Of a stretch of 56,298 nucleotides of DNA, positions 22,436-32,052 are shown in pieces. The position numbers and the translations under genes are program-made. The notes below the pieces were generated by a model, which saw nothing but the letters and a program-made list of their open reading frames with translations, made no database searches and was not told the DNA's origin. Origin of the DNA: Psychrobacter sp. APC 3426 (lineage in GTDB: Bacteria; Pseudomonadota; Gammaproteobacteria; Pseudomonadales; Moraxellaceae); NCBI RefSeq assembly GCF_030408035.1, contig NZ_JASDCF010000021.1, positions 1-56,298 on the forward strand, given 5' to 3'. How positions within the stretch are numbered: the stretch's first letter is position 1; each line of letters starts with the position of its first letter.

Positions 22436-22668
22436 CATCTGATAAATTTACTCAGTAAGTCAATCTATCTGTTTATTGATTTATATAATCATAGCTTTTT
22501 TAGTCTATTAACATCGCTAACACCATTTTTATTATTGTGGTTAATGATCAATAGTTATTACCGATACTGCTAATTGCTAAATCATAATCACTTAACATAC
22601 TGCTATTTCTCATGGTTAGACATTCTACTGTACCGCTATGAGCGTATTAAACTTATGAGCGTATGACA

Positions 22669-23106
22669 CTACGAATACTCAGCATTTGCTAAGTCTTCGC
22701 ATAGGGCTTTATTGTCTTGTTTAGAGAACCCCATGGTCCAGCTACGAATACCCTGTAAGATTTGACGATAATCTTGCTGAGTAGATAAGTATTGAATCGC
22801 AGCTTTTGGATCTTCTAAAGACGGCATCAACTCGTGAAGCTGTACGGTATAAGACTTATAAAAGCGCTGCTTTTGTTTACCATTAAGCATCGGTGGGCAT
22901 ATCTCTGATAATACTTGCATAACTGCAATTTCGTGCTTGGTGATATTGATGCCAGACATATCTAGTGGTATGGTTGTCGCGGGATTATTCGCAGCATAGG
23001 ACGCTTGAGACAGCATGGCAACAGACGTTATCAGTCCTGCAAGGCCGATCTTTGATGCGGTCTTTGCTATCACAGAAGCTATAGATAATATCGATTGATT
23101 TTTCAT
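22669..23106 (-). CDS. Small secreted protein of unknown function
   Basis: A 145-residue protein with a Sec signal peptide (basic N-terminus, hydrophobic stretch LAGLITSVAMLS, probable cleavage after ASYA near residue 38). The mature part is about 105 residues, alpha-helical in character, with two Cys (EICPPML and NKALCEDL) that could form a disulfide in the periplasm. I think it belongs to a family of small exported proteins restricted to Moraxellaceae (the MCR_0457 type), but this is recollection and not proven here. No operon partner; own terminator. Confidence 0.7.
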   Translation of the reverse strand: MKNQSILSIASVIAKTASKIGLAGLITSVAMLSQASYAANNPATTIPLDMSGINITKHEIAVMQVLSEICPPMLNGKQKQRFYKSYTVQLHELMPSLEDPKAAIQYLSTQQDYRQILQGIRSWTMGFSKQDNKALCEDLANAEYS

Positions 23107-23426
23107 TCTGTATTACACTCGCTTATCTTTATTTAATGGTCATATGTTAATGGGTAAAAAAACAAAAGTCACATAAAATATTGATTTATGTGTAGATATA
23201 TTGTGAGCCAAGGCCATTCTTTAGCAACATATCAGCAGTAACGGCTCATAAGTTACGTCAGCATGAAAATATAAGTTTATATTGTAGTGCGTTGTTGCCT
23301 ATTGTAACTTAGTGACAGGTTGCGACTGTTGCTGATAATATGACAATAACCCTAAAATTGCTAGTAAAACAAAACGTTAAAAAAATTCTAGATGAAGACT
23401 GGGTTAGTGACAGCCTATAATTAGGG

Positions 23427-23432
23427 TATAAT
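23427..23432 (+). promoter_or_regulatory. Possible -10 element upstream of surE
   Basis: TATAAT in an A+T-rich stretch, about 200 nt before surE. The matching -35 region (TTAGTG at 23404) is poor, so this is tentative. No gene is seen in the 525-nt gap. Confidence 0.3.
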
Positions 23433-23631
23433 CAGCCGCATTATTTTTTGCGCTTGTGACTCATTGTCTCGCTATGGTGCTCTTGTATTGTGGTTATAAG
23501 AACAGATTTGAATGAAAGGTTAAGCTTAGAGCTGGTCATATAACCATGTCATGTAGGTTCAAGTATAGCGATTTAATGATGACGTAGCGCAGAAGCAGAC
23601 AGACGGTCAAACCTTATTATAATGGGTGCAA

Positions 23632-24525
23632 ATGAAATTTTTAATTAGCAACGATGATGGTGTGCATGCGCCAGGATTATTGGCATTGTTTCAAGCGCTA
23701 TCGACTATTGGAGAGGTAGTGGTGGTCGCACCAAGTGATGAGCAAAGCGGTTGCTCTAGTGCGTTGAGTGTTACTAAGCCATTGCATACGCATCAGCTCG
23801 ACTCTGGGTTTATCGCGGTGAATGGTTCACCTGCTGATTGTATCTATTTAGCATTGCACGAGCTTTATCAGGATACGCGCTTTGATTGCATCATAACTGG
23901 CATTAATTCAGGTGCGAATTTGGGACAGGATGTACTGTTCTCTGGTACCTTTGGTGCGGCATTGACGGCTCAGCTTTGCGGGTTGCCAGCCATCGCGACC
24001 TCTTTGGTGGGTGGCGGCGTTAAAGGAAGGAGTGAAGGGCAGGAAAGAGGACAAGAGGATGCCAGTCATTATCAGATGGCGGCAAATGAGATTGTTAAGC
24101 TTTTGACTGAAACAAGCCTCTTGGACGTTTGTAAAAGTTTGCCCTATCATGTATTAAACGTTAATATTCCTGATGTGGACAATAGCGCGGATATCAAAGG
24201 TCGAAAAGTCACCTCGTTGGGACACAGTCCAATCGCTCGTCCTGTCTATCATATGGTTGACCCGCGCGGGCGAGATGCCTACTGGCTATCTCTACGTAAA
24301 CGTAAAAATGCGCTGTCAGACAGCGGACTAGGCAAGGATTCTTCAGAGGCCAGTCAGCTGCAAAACAAACCACCACTAGAAAATATTGATGAAGATGTAA
24401 ATAATGTGGCAGTAGTGATGACTGATGATCAAGCGGTCGCAGCGGGCTATATCAGTTTATCACCAGTGCGCCTACATCACACACCGAAGCGTGCTCTAGA
24501 TAAGCTGTCGGCTTTAGTGTTATAG
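23632..24525 (+). CDS. surE: 5'/3'-nucleotidase SurE
   Basis: Metal-dependent survival-protein phosphatase acting on nucleoside monophosphates. The N-terminus FLISNDDGVHAPG has the metal-binding DD pair; GSPADC, TGINSGANLG and SGTFGAA follow. 298 residues is longer than the usual 250-260. The excess is in two polar insertions, around GRSEGQERGQEDASH and DSGLGKDSSEASQLQNK. ATG 23632 gives the canonical start (MKFLISNDDG). nlpD follows; the usual pcm and rpoS are absent. Confidence 0.94.
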   Translation: MKFLISNDDGVHAPGLLALFQALSTIGEVVVVAPSDEQSGCSSALSVTKPLHTHQLDSGFIAVNGSPADCIYLALHELYQDTRFDCIITGINSGANLGQDVLFSGTFGAALTAQLCGLPAIATSLVGGGVKGRSEGQERGQEDASHYQMAANEIVKLLTETSLLDVCKSLPYHVLNVNIPDVDNSADIKGRKVTSLGHSPIARPVYHMVDPRGRDAYWLSLRKRKNALSDSGLGKDSSEASQLQNKPPLENIDEDVNNVAVVMTDDQAVAAGYISLSPVRLHHTPKRALDKLSALVL

Positions 24526-24556
24526 CGCTCTGCTTATTAATGATCGCGATATCAAT

Positions 24557-24594
24557 GCTAGTATCAATATCTTACATCAAGGATTGATACTGGC
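24557..24594. repeat. 12-bp inverted repeat between surE and nlpD
   Basis: GCTAGTATCAAT and ATTGATACTGGC pair over 12 bp with one G-U, loop 14 nt, no T run. It may modulate read-through from surE into nlpD. A second small hairpin CTACC/GGTAG is at about 24697. Confidence 0.5.
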
Positions 24595-24825
24595 TAAACA
24601 ATCAAAAACTGTCGGTGCGACAGGGTTAGCTTAGTCAATTCGCTTAACCGCTGATACAGAATATCGTATCAAGTAAGAGCGTTACCTAAGAAACCCCTAC
24701 CTCTAAGGTAGCGGGTAGTTCATCAAACGGTAAGCGGCACAAAAATGTAAGATGCTTGTGAGTGGCGCAAAGAGCTTCTGAGTAATATAAAAACTTATGA
24801 GTAACGTAAAAAATAGGAATCTTGT

Positions 24826-25632
24826 ATGAAAAAGCTTAAGACTGGATCGCACCTCGCAAAAGCGGCGTTGATTGGTACTATGACAGTAGCGACGTTGACT
24901 ATGGTGGGCTGTGCAACCAAGCCCACTTATCAATCGTCCAATCAAGCTGGTCCAAAAATTATCACCAATGCCCAAGGTGTTCCTAACTACCACCTCGTAC
25001 AGCGAGGCGATACCGTTAGCCAAATTGCGTCGCGTTATCGTCTTAATTACCGCCAAATCGGTGCGATCAATGGTTTGGACAGTAAGTATACAATCTATAG
25101 TGGTCAATGGCTAAAACTATGGCAGGGCCAGCCAGCAGCCACTAATAACAATCGCTATAATGGCGCTACACCTACCCGTCCACAGACAACCTATACACCG
25201 CCTGTCACAAGTACGCCCAATAACAGCACGACAAGTCCAGTATATGAAGTAACGGCCAATGCCACTTCAGGTTATGAGTATCCAAGTCGCAATCAAGTGA
25301 CTCGCAACTTTGATGCTGCTGCTGGCACGATGGGCATGTGGTTCGCTGGTAATATGGGTGACCCGGTGCTTGCCAGTCAATCGGGAACTGTGCTTTACTC
25401 AGGTAATGGCTTGCCAGAATATGGCAACCTAATCATGATTCGCCATAGCGATAACTATATCACGGCTTATGCGCACAATAGCCAGCTACTGGTTAAAGAA
25501 GGCGATACCGTACAGCGTGGTCAACGCATTGCCAATATGGGTAGCAGTGGTCAGACCAATCAAGTTGGTTTGGAATTCCAAGTTCGCTTAAATGGTAATC
25601 CTATTGACCCACGTGCAGTGTTGGGACGTTGA
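24826..25632 (+). CDS. nlpD: NlpD-like LysM/LytM lipoprotein
   Basis: Probable outer-membrane lipoprotein activating cell-division amidases. It has a lipobox MVGC (Cys near residue 28), one LysM domain (YHLVQRGDTVSQIASRYRLN, residues about 54-98), a Thr/Pro/Asn-rich linker, and a C-terminal LytM/M23 domain (about 160-268). The LytM zinc ligands are degenerate: the final HxH position reads GLEFQVR. That is the state known for NlpD and EnvC, which activate amidases rather than cut peptidoglycan. Follows surE, as in other gammaproteobacteria. Confidence 0.9.
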   Translation: MKKLKTGSHLAKAALIGTMTVATLTMVGCATKPTYQSSNQAGPKIITNAQGVPNYHLVQRGDTVSQIASRYRLNYRQIGAINGLDSKYTIYSGQWLKLWQGQPAATNNNRYNGATPTRPQTTYTPPVTSTPNNSTTSPVYEVTANATSGYEYPSRNQVTRNFDAAAGTMGMWFAGNMGDPVLASQSGTVLYSGNGLPEYGNLIMIRHSDNYITAYAHNSQLLVKEGDTVQRGQRIANMGSSGQTNQVGLEFQVRLNGNPIDPRAVLGR

Positions 25633-25686
25633 TTTTGATTTGCTGCTTCTATTTGCTACGTTAATTATTCATACCTGAGATTTATT

Positions 25687-26988
25687 ATGATTCTAAAAAA
25701 ACACTATATTGCTCTTTTTCCTGCGTTAATCATAGTGGGCTGTACCAGCCAACAAGCGATTAAAAAGCCTAGTAAGCCTGTGCGTCAAGGTAATGTTCAG
25801 ATTACTCAGACCCAAACGATTCAGGTAAAACCAACACCGAAGCCAGTAGTGACGCAGCCAGTTGCCAAACCAAGCTACAGTAGCTTCTCCGATTGGAAAT
25901 CTGACTTCTCTATGCGTGCAATGTCGTCAGGCCATGACGCGTCCACCGTTCGTCGCCTGCTGGATTCAGCTTACTTAAATCAACAGGTCATCTCGCTAGA
26001 TTCAGGGCAGCCTGAGTTTTCTAAAATGCCGTGGGAATATGTAGACTCGGCGGTATCCGATGGTAGAGTCAGTACTGGCAAGCGCAAATTTGCAGAGCAG
26101 CGTGCATTTCTATCACAGCTAGAATCTCAATATGGTGTCAAGGCAGAGATTATCGCTGCCATTTGGGGCATGGAATCATCGTACGGTGTGGTGACAGGGA
26201 ATAGCAGTATCCCAAGCTCGCTCGCCAGCCTCGCTTATGATGGTCGTCGTCAAGAGTTTGCCGAAACTCAGTTATTATCGCTTGCAACGCTATTGCAGCG
26301 CGGTGATGTGTCATGGTCGCAGCTTGACGGATCTTGGGCAGGCGGCATGGGTCAAACGCAGTTCATTCCTGATACTTGGCTCAAGCATGGCGTAGATGGG
26401 GACGGTAATGGTCATCGTAACCCATGGGCAACGGGCGATGCTTTGGCCTCTACTGCCAACTATCTAAGCAACTCAGGCTGGGTTCGTGGACTAGCACCTT
26501 TTTATGAAGTGACCATTCCAGCGTCTTTTGATTACTCAGTTGTTGGCTCTAAGCAGCCGGCTGCTAGATGGGCGGCGCTTGGTATTGATACCATTGATGA
26601 TGTTTATCTAGATGCCAACACTCAAATGGAGCTATGGCTTCCTGCTGGTAAAGACGGTCCAGCATTATTACTGAGCCCAAATTTTGATGTTATTAAGGTT
26701 TATAACAATTCATCAAGCTATGCACTAGGGGTTAGTTTGCTGGGCAAGGCAATTGCAGGGCAAGGTGGTTTACAGAAATCATGGCCACGTTATGAGCGTC
26801 CATTATCGACCGCTCAGGTACGTAATTTACAACAGCGTTTGACCAACTCAGGCTATGATACTAAAGGTGCTGATGGTATCGTCGGTACCAATACACGCAT
26901 GGCATTCCAACGCTGGCAAGCAGATAATGGTCAGACCCCAGATGGTTTCATCACTCAGCGTAGTGCATCTTCACTGGCATCATGGTGA
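25687..26988 (+). CDS. mltB: Lytic murein transglycosylase B with peptidoglycan-binding domain
   Basis: Cuts the MurNAc-GlcNAc bond with 1,6-anhydro ring formation. It has a lipobox (IIVGC, Cys near residue 19), an SLT_2 domain at about 70-350 with the catalytic Glu in WGMESSYG and the GGMGQTQFIPDTW motif, then a C-terminal PG_binding_1 domain (LQQRLTNSGYDTKGADGIVG region, about 375-430). The C-terminal binding domain makes it longer (433) than E. coli MltB (361). It is 54 nt from nlpD, likely the same transcript. Confidence 0.93.
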   Translation: MILKKHYIALFPALIIVGCTSQQAIKKPSKPVRQGNVQITQTQTIQVKPTPKPVVTQPVAKPSYSSFSDWKSDFSMRAMSSGHDASTVRRLLDSAYLNQQVISLDSGQPEFSKMPWEYVDSAVSDGRVSTGKRKFAEQRAFLSQLESQYGVKAEIIAAIWGMESSYGVVTGNSSIPSSLASLAYDGRRQEFAETQLLSLATLLQRGDVSWSQLDGSWAGGMGQTQFIPDTWLKHGVDGDGNGHRNPWATGDALASTANYLSNSGWVRGLAPFYEVTIPASFDYSVVGSKQPAARWAALGIDTIDDVYLDANTQMELWLPAGKDGPALLLSPNFDVIKVYNNSSSYALGVSLLGKAIAGQGGLQKSWPRYERPLSTAQVRNLQQRLTNSGYDTKGADGIVGTNTRMAFQRWQADNGQTPDGFITQRSASSLASW

Positions 26989-27045
26989 GATAGGTTGGTA
27001 GCGTTATTGTTTGATAGCCACTGTTAATAATATAAGTAACCACAA

Positions 27046-27075
27046 CAAAAAAGCACCTTATGAGGTGCTTTTTTT
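27046..27075. terminator. Terminator after mltB
   Basis: AAAAAAGCACCT / AGGTGCTTTTTTT with a TTATG loop. It ends the surE-nlpD-mltB unit and separates it from the molybdenum cofactor cluster. Confidence 0.92.
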
Positions 27076-27225
27076 GCGTTAAGCTTTGGCTGTTTCTCTT
27101 AGAAAATTAATAAGCTCTAAAATTACAGTACTAAGATAGGTTATCAAAATAAGGTATCGGAACGAGCGCAAACTGTTTATAGTTAAGACGAATGTAGTTG
27201 ATCCAATTTGAAAGAGTAACCCTTT

Positions 27226-28521
27226 ATGATTACCATGGAAGAATTGCAGTCAGCGATAAAGCTGCGCGTAGAAAAATATAACAATAAAGACTTTCCTCTA
27301 GATAAAAGAGCCATCAATACTTGTGAGCTATTGGACAGTCAAAACCAAATACTGGCGCAAGATATCAAATCATTTTTTGATGTGCCAAGACAAAATCTCT
27401 CTGCGATGGATGGCTATGCCATAGCGCAAGGTAGTGTGATATCGACAGACAGCACGATTGAAATCATTGGTGAGTCACAAGCAGGCAGTGCTTTTACTGG
27501 CGAGTTAGCAGCAGGACAAGGCGTACGAATTTTCACAGGCGCGGTCGTGCCAGATAGCTGTGATACCGTCATCATGCAAGAGAATACGAACTTTGCGGAA
27601 ATAAAAGACACGCTGGATAAATCTCAGCCTTATGCCATCACGCTATCACAAACCGCTCAGATCGATAGTAACATTCGCAAACAAGGTGAAGAGATTGAAT
27701 CAGGTGAAGCGGTCTTAAACGTAGGCAAACGCATTAATCCTGCGGATATTAGCTTACTTGCCAATTTGGGCATCAGCCAAGTGAAGGTGTTTGAACCACT
27801 TATCGTAGGGGTGCTCGCGACCGGTGATGAGCTCGTTGCTGTTGGCGATGAGCTGACAAGCTTAGCACAGATATATAACTCCAATACCCCAACTCTTAAA
27901 ACCTTGCTGACAGATTTGCCCATTACCATTCGCGATTATGGCATCATTCCTGATGATTTGGATAAGACGACTTCTGCTGTCAATCAAGCCATGCAAGACT
28001 GTGACGTACTGATTTCTACTGCTGGCGTATCGGTGGGTGATTATGATTTTTTGACCACAGTGATTGAGCAGCTTGGGCAGATTAACCATTATAAAGTAGC
28101 GATGAAGCCCGGCAAACCTTTCGTGTTTGGCGAACTAACAAAAAACGTTGATAAGCCAGTATTGTACTTTGGCTTACCCGGTAATCCGTTATCCACGGTC
28201 GTTGGTACGCTACAGTTTGTGATTCCAGCATTATGGCAGATGTCAGGCGCTAGCTTGTCAGAGCAACCCATGCAACTCAACGTCAAAGCCACGCTCACCA
28301 ATGACATTAGAAAATCAGTCGGTCGCAAAGACTTCCAACGCGGGGTATTAACGCAAGGTGAAGCAGGCAGGTATCAAGTTGAGTGTTTCTCAAGTCAGCA
28401 GTCGCATAGAATCAAGCAGCTTAGCCGTGCCAATTGCTTTATCGTATTAGATAAAGACAGTGGTAATGTAGCAGCGGGTAATACTGTGACGGTGCAACCT
28501 TTCCCTTGGCTGCATAGCTAA
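27226..28521 (+). CDS. moeA: Molybdopterin molybdenumtransferase
   Basis: Inserts molybdate into adenylylated molybdopterin. 431 residues with the MoeA pattern: SAMDGYA near residue 60, RIFTGAVVP, LATGDELV, AGVSVGDYDF, KPGKPFVFG and LPGNPLS. It starts the molybdenum cofactor cluster; a 150-nt gap precedes moaA. I saw no Moco riboswitch-like structure in the 237-nt leader. Confidence 0.95.
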   Translation: MITMEELQSAIKLRVEKYNNKDFPLDKRAINTCELLDSQNQILAQDIKSFFDVPRQNLSAMDGYAIAQGSVISTDSTIEIIGESQAGSAFTGELAAGQGVRIFTGAVVPDSCDTVIMQENTNFAEIKDTLDKSQPYAITLSQTAQIDSNIRKQGEEIESGEAVLNVGKRINPADISLLANLGISQVKVFEPLIVGVLATGDELVAVGDELTSLAQIYNSNTPTLKTLLTDLPITIRDYGIIPDDLDKTTSAVNQAMQDCDVLISTAGVSVGDYDFLTTVIEQLGQINHYKVAMKPGKPFVFGELTKNVDKPVLYFGLPGNPLSTVVGTLQFVIPALWQMSGASLSEQPMQLNVKATLTNDIRKSVGRKDFQRGVLTQGEAGRYQVECFSSQQSHRIKQLSRANCFIVLDKDSGNVAAGNTVTVQPFPWLHS

Positions 28522-28671
28522 TTATTGATTGAACAATTAATTTCACGTTTGCCAATTCACTATAAGATGACTACAAGAAAAGTTGAAAATAAACGCTACA
28601 ATAGAGTGATAGACGATAAGCACAGGTAGTAAAGCAGCGCTTATGATTAGCAATACTGATGGCAGTAACAT

Positions 28672-29775
28672 ATGAATAATGACAACGTTAAAATAGGCAG
28701 TGCTCAAATATATTCGCCTAACTCAGAGCCCTCTATATTCGATAGCTATAGGCCGTTGTTTGTTGCTGCGCCTATTGTTTACGATGTTATTAAAAACGAT
28801 CAGCCCCTAACCGACGGCTTCTCTCGTCGACTGACCTACTTGCGTTTATCCATCACCGACTTCTGCAACTTTCGTTGTGAATACTGTCTGCCGAATGGCT
28901 ACCAAGGCAAACGCCCTGATGACGAGCTTAGTATCCCAGAGATTGCTACTCTTATTCGCGGTTTTGCCCAAGTCGGCACCAAAAAGGTTAGGATCACAGG
29001 CGGTGAACCCTCCATTCGCCGTGACGTCGTTGAGATTATCCAAACCATCAAACAAACCGAAGGCATCGAAACCGTTGCCATGACCAGTAACGGTTATAAA
29101 CTTGGTAAACACCTAGCGAGTTGGCAAGCCGCTGGACTCAATCAGCTCAACATCAGCATGGACAGCTTTGATGCCGCTACCTTTCATAAAATGACCGGCT
29201 TTAATACCTTGCCGCAGCTATTAACTGATATGGATACCTTATTAGAAACCACGGATATCAAACTTAAGATAAATAGTGTTTTAATGGCAGAGACCGCTTT
29301 TGAGAATCTAGTCACCGCCATCGACTATGTCAAAGACAGACCCGTCACTTATCGCTTTATTGAATTTATGCAGACCAGTGATAACAGTGATTTGTTTTTT
29401 GCCCAGCATGCCCAATCTGACATTATTATTGATTACCTAATAGAGCATGGCTGGCAACCTCACGAGCGTGGTAGTAGCGATGGCCCAGCGGTAGAATACA
29501 GTCATCCAGATTATCTCGGCCGTATTGGCATGATTGCCCCTTACGCTGAACATTTCTGTGATACCTGTAACCGTCTACGGGTCAGTAGCCAAGGTAAAGT
29601 ACATCTGTGTTTATTTGACCAAGGCAACTACAATATCCGTCAGCATTTGCAAACAAATGATGTGCAAGGCTTAGTTGATACCTTACATCGCTTTATGCCG
29701 ATCAAACCTGAGCATCATCATTTGCATGAGTCCAATAGCGGTATCATGCATAATCTATCGATTATCGGTGGTTAG
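28672..29775 (+). CDS. moaA: GTP 3',8-cyclase MoaA
   Basis: Radical SAM enzyme that starts molybdopterin synthesis from GTP. N-terminal cluster CNFRCEYC (CxxxCxxC), C-terminal cluster residues in FCDTCNRLR and VHLCLF, and the C-terminal Gly-Gly (SIIGG) required for activity. 367 residues, with a roughly 40-residue N-terminal extension over E. coli MoaA. Confidence 0.96.
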   Translation: MNNDNVKIGSAQIYSPNSEPSIFDSYRPLFVAAPIVYDVIKNDQPLTDGFSRRLTYLRLSITDFCNFRCEYCLPNGYQGKRPDDELSIPEIATLIRGFAQVGTKKVRITGGEPSIRRDVVEIIQTIKQTEGIETVAMTSNGYKLGKHLASWQAAGLNQLNISMDSFDAATFHKMTGFNTLPQLLTDMDTLLETTDIKLKINSVLMAETAFENLVTAIDYVKDRPVTYRFIEFMQTSDNSDLFFAQHAQSDIIIDYLIEHGWQPHERGSSDGPAVEYSHPDYLGRIGMIAPYAEHFCDTCNRLRVSSQGKVHLCLFDQGNYNIRQHLQTNDVQGLVDTLHRFMPIKPEHHHLHESNSGIMHNLSIIGG

Positions 29776-29831
29776 GTCAGTCATCCACTTTCATTTTAAT
29801 AATTAAAAATATATTTCCTGAGGAAACCTTT

Positions 29832-30362
29832 ATGAGCAAGCCCGCTGCCGAGTTTATCCCCCTTAACATTGCTATTTTAACCGTCTCTGACAGTCGCACC
29901 CTTGCAGAAGATACCTCGGGGCAGTATCTAGCAGATAGCTTAACCGAAGCAGGTCACACTCTGGCTGATCGCAAGCTCATTACCGACGATATCTATCAGA
30001 TAAGAGCGGTTATTAGTCACTGGATAGCCGATCCAAAAGTCCATGCCGTGATTACCACAGGCGGTACCGGTTTTTATATCAGAGACAGCATGCCAGAAGC
30101 AGTGAGTGTCTTGTTTGACAAATCGATTGATGGCTTTGGGGAGATGTTCCGCTTAATCTCAAAAGATGAGATTGGCATGTCAACAGTACAGTCGCGCGCG
30201 ATTGCGGGGATGGCAAATGGTACGGGTATTTTCTGTTTACCGGGTTCGTCAGGCGCATGTCGTACAGGTTGGGAGAGTATCTTAAAAGAGCAGTTTGATA
30301 GTCGTACGCGTCCTTGTAACTTTGTGCCGCATTTTATGCGTACCAATCCTAGCCATGATTGA
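29832..30362 (+). CDS. moaB: MoaB-family molybdenum cofactor protein
   Basis: Likely adenylylates molybdopterin (MogA-type activity in many bacteria) before metal insertion by MoeA. 176 residues; TVSDSRT, TTGGTGF and the LPGSSGACRTGWE motif near the C-terminus are visible. AGGAAACC ribosome site. Its stop overlaps the mobA start by 8 nt. Confidence 0.93.
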   Translation: MSKPAAEFIPLNIAILTVSDSRTLAEDTSGQYLADSLTEAGHTLADRKLITDDIYQIRAVISHWIADPKVHAVITTGGTGFYIRDSMPEAVSVLFDKSIDGFGEMFRLISKDEIGMSTVQSRAIAGMANGTGIFCLPGSSGACRTGWESILKEQFDSRTRPCNFVPHFMRTNPSHD

Positions 30363-31101
30363 TATTGTAAACCGTTTAAATAGCTCAACTGGTTTAGATA
30401 GCTTGGCAGGGATCGTAATCTTGGCGGGCGGTGCCTCTAGTCGTATGGGCACGCCTAAAGCCACGCTGACTCTACCGACAGGTGAGCGCTTGCTAGACTA
30501 TCATGTTAGACATGCGCTCGCTTTGAGTATGATTAACAACAATGCTCCTATTATGATTGCGGATAATGGGCGTGGTTTTGACGTTGATTTAGCCTTGGAT
30601 AACGGCAATCCGCAAACACCCATTATTCATATTACCGATTACGATAGCGTTGATACTCAAAGTCAAACCAGCAATGCTAACATTAAGACGGGCGGCGCAT
30701 TAGTAGCTATCGAGTCCGCTTTGCAATTAGTGGTGAGTTTAAATGAATCAGCCAACTTGCAGCAGTATAAGCAGTCATCATGGTTGTTGGTCATCAGCTG
30801 TGATAGTTTGATACCGGCTACAGACTTATGGCAAAAATTACAGCATTTAATAAGTCAGTCAACCGATAAAAAAGTGATTTGCTTGATCGATGATAGCCAT
30901 TTATATCCATTGTTAGGACTTTATCAATTAAGCGTTGAGCCTGACTTAAAAGCTTATATTGATAGTGGCGGGCGCCGAGTAATGCAATTCATCAAACCTA
31001 TTGTACAAGCCGTGCCCTTTGAAAAAAACTGGCAGCATTTGACCAATTTTAATACGCCTGAAGAGTTTAAGCGGGCCTGTGCATCGTTAAGCGACTTATA
31101 A
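30355..31101 (+). CDS. mobA: Molybdenum cofactor guanylyltransferase-like protein
   Basis: Attaches GMP to Mo-molybdopterin to give the bis-MGD cofactor of nitrate reductase and similar enzymes. The N-terminal nucleotide loop LAGGASSRMGTPKA is typical; SCDSLIP is the metal-binding Asp region. ATG 30355 (248 residues) overlaps moaB; the frame opens further upstream inside moaB, which I rejected. The sequence is more divergent after residue 80 than in E. coli MobA. Confidence 0.85.
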   Translation: MIDIVNRLNSSTGLDSLAGIVILAGGASSRMGTPKATLTLPTGERLLDYHVRHALALSMINNNAPIMIADNGRGFDVDLALDNGNPQTPIIHITDYDSVDTQSQTSNANIKTGGALVAIESALQLVVSLNESANLQQYKQSSWLLVISCDSLIPATDLWQKLQHLISQSTDKKVICLIDDSHLYPLLGLYQLSVEPDLKAYIDSGGRRVMQFIKPIVQAVPFEKNWQHLTNFNTPEEFKRACASLSDL

Positions 31102-31121
31102 AAATGTAAGAGAAACTATAA

Positions 31122-31643
31122 ATGAATAGCAAGAGTCAGAAAAATAACCAAGCTGCTGTAACTCAACCTAACTTATCGCATTTAGATAGTGACGGTGATA
31201 TCACTATGGTTGATGTCAGTGGCAAGACTGCCAGTACTAGAGAGGCGAGGGCACAAGGGCAAGTGCGTTTCCCAAGCGCAGTTTATAAACAAATCAAAGC
31301 CGCTGATGGTATGACTAAAAAAGGCAGCATTACCCAGACGGCTCATATCGCAGGCATCATGGCAGCCAAGCGCACCCACGATCTTATCCCCCTTTGTCAT
31401 CCACTACCATTAGATAAGATAGGTTTAACCTTTGAATATGATGATGCGTTGAATAGTATTATCGTTAGCGGCACTGTCAAAGTCACCCATAAAACTGGGG
31501 TTGAGATGGAAGCCTTAACGGCTGTGAGCATTGCTTGCTTGACCATCTATGACATGACTAAGGCCATATCGCATGATATCGTCATTGATAATGTGCGTTT
31601 GGTAACCAAGACTGGCGGCAAATCAGATTATAGTCATGCTTAA
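31122..31643 (+). CDS. moaC: Cyclic pyranopterin monophosphate synthase
   Basis: Acts with MoaA to make cPMP. Core pattern: MVDVSGKTASTREARAQG, KKGSITQTAHIAGI, AAKRTHDLIPLCHPLPL, then MEALTAVSIACLTIYDM. 173 residues; about 25 polar residues precede the domain. 20 nt after mobA. Confidence 0.96.
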   Translation: MNSKSQKNNQAAVTQPNLSHLDSDGDITMVDVSGKTASTREARAQGQVRFPSAVYKQIKAADGMTKKGSITQTAHIAGIMAAKRTHDLIPLCHPLPLDKIGLTFEYDDALNSIIVSGTVKVTHKTGVEMEALTAVSIACLTIYDMTKAISHDIVIDNVRLVTKTGGKSDYSHA

Positions 31644-31732
31644 AAGAGTAAATACGTTTTGGCAACCAACGATATTATGCAAGATCTTATGCAATAGAGC
31701 TAAAGCTGGATAGTTTGACAAGAATGGAGAAT

Positions 31733-32017
31733 ATGATGAATACTTTAGATGTGGCAACCAATAGCGAAGCAACGATGAATATCAATGTCTTATACTTTGC
31801 TAGCCTAGCTGATGAAGCCAACTGCCAAGAAGAGACCGTCAGCGTGCAGCAGTCGACGTCATTGACTGAGTTGTATCAGCAGCTTAGTCAAAAGCATCGT
31901 TTTAGTCGTCCACAGTCAGAGCTGCGCGTGGCGGTGAATGATTATTTTGCTAGCTGGACAGACCAGATCAACGATGGCGATAGTGTGGTGTTTATCACTC
32001 CAGTCGCTGGTGGTTAA
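31733..32017 (+). CDS. moaD: Molybdopterin synthase sulfur carrier subunit
   Basis: Ubiquitin-like small subunit of molybdopterin synthase; ends in ITPVAGG, the Gly-Gly tail that is thiocarboxylated. ATG 31733 or 31736, with GGAG just upstream. The conserved domain begins near MNINVLYFASLADEAN, so an internal ATG is possible. Pairs with moaE. Confidence 0.92.
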   Translation: MMNTLDVATNSEATMNINVLYFASLADEANCQEETVSVQQSTSLTELYQQLSQKHRFSRPQSELRVAVNDYFASWTDQINDGDSVVFITPVAGG

Positions 32018-32052
32018 GTCAGGGTTCTAAAAACAATAGATAGAGATAACAC

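Noticed and set aside
26989..27225. Possible molybdenum cofactor riboswitch before moeA
   Set aside because: Only the mltB terminator is visible; no multi-helix structure or conserved loop could be supported.
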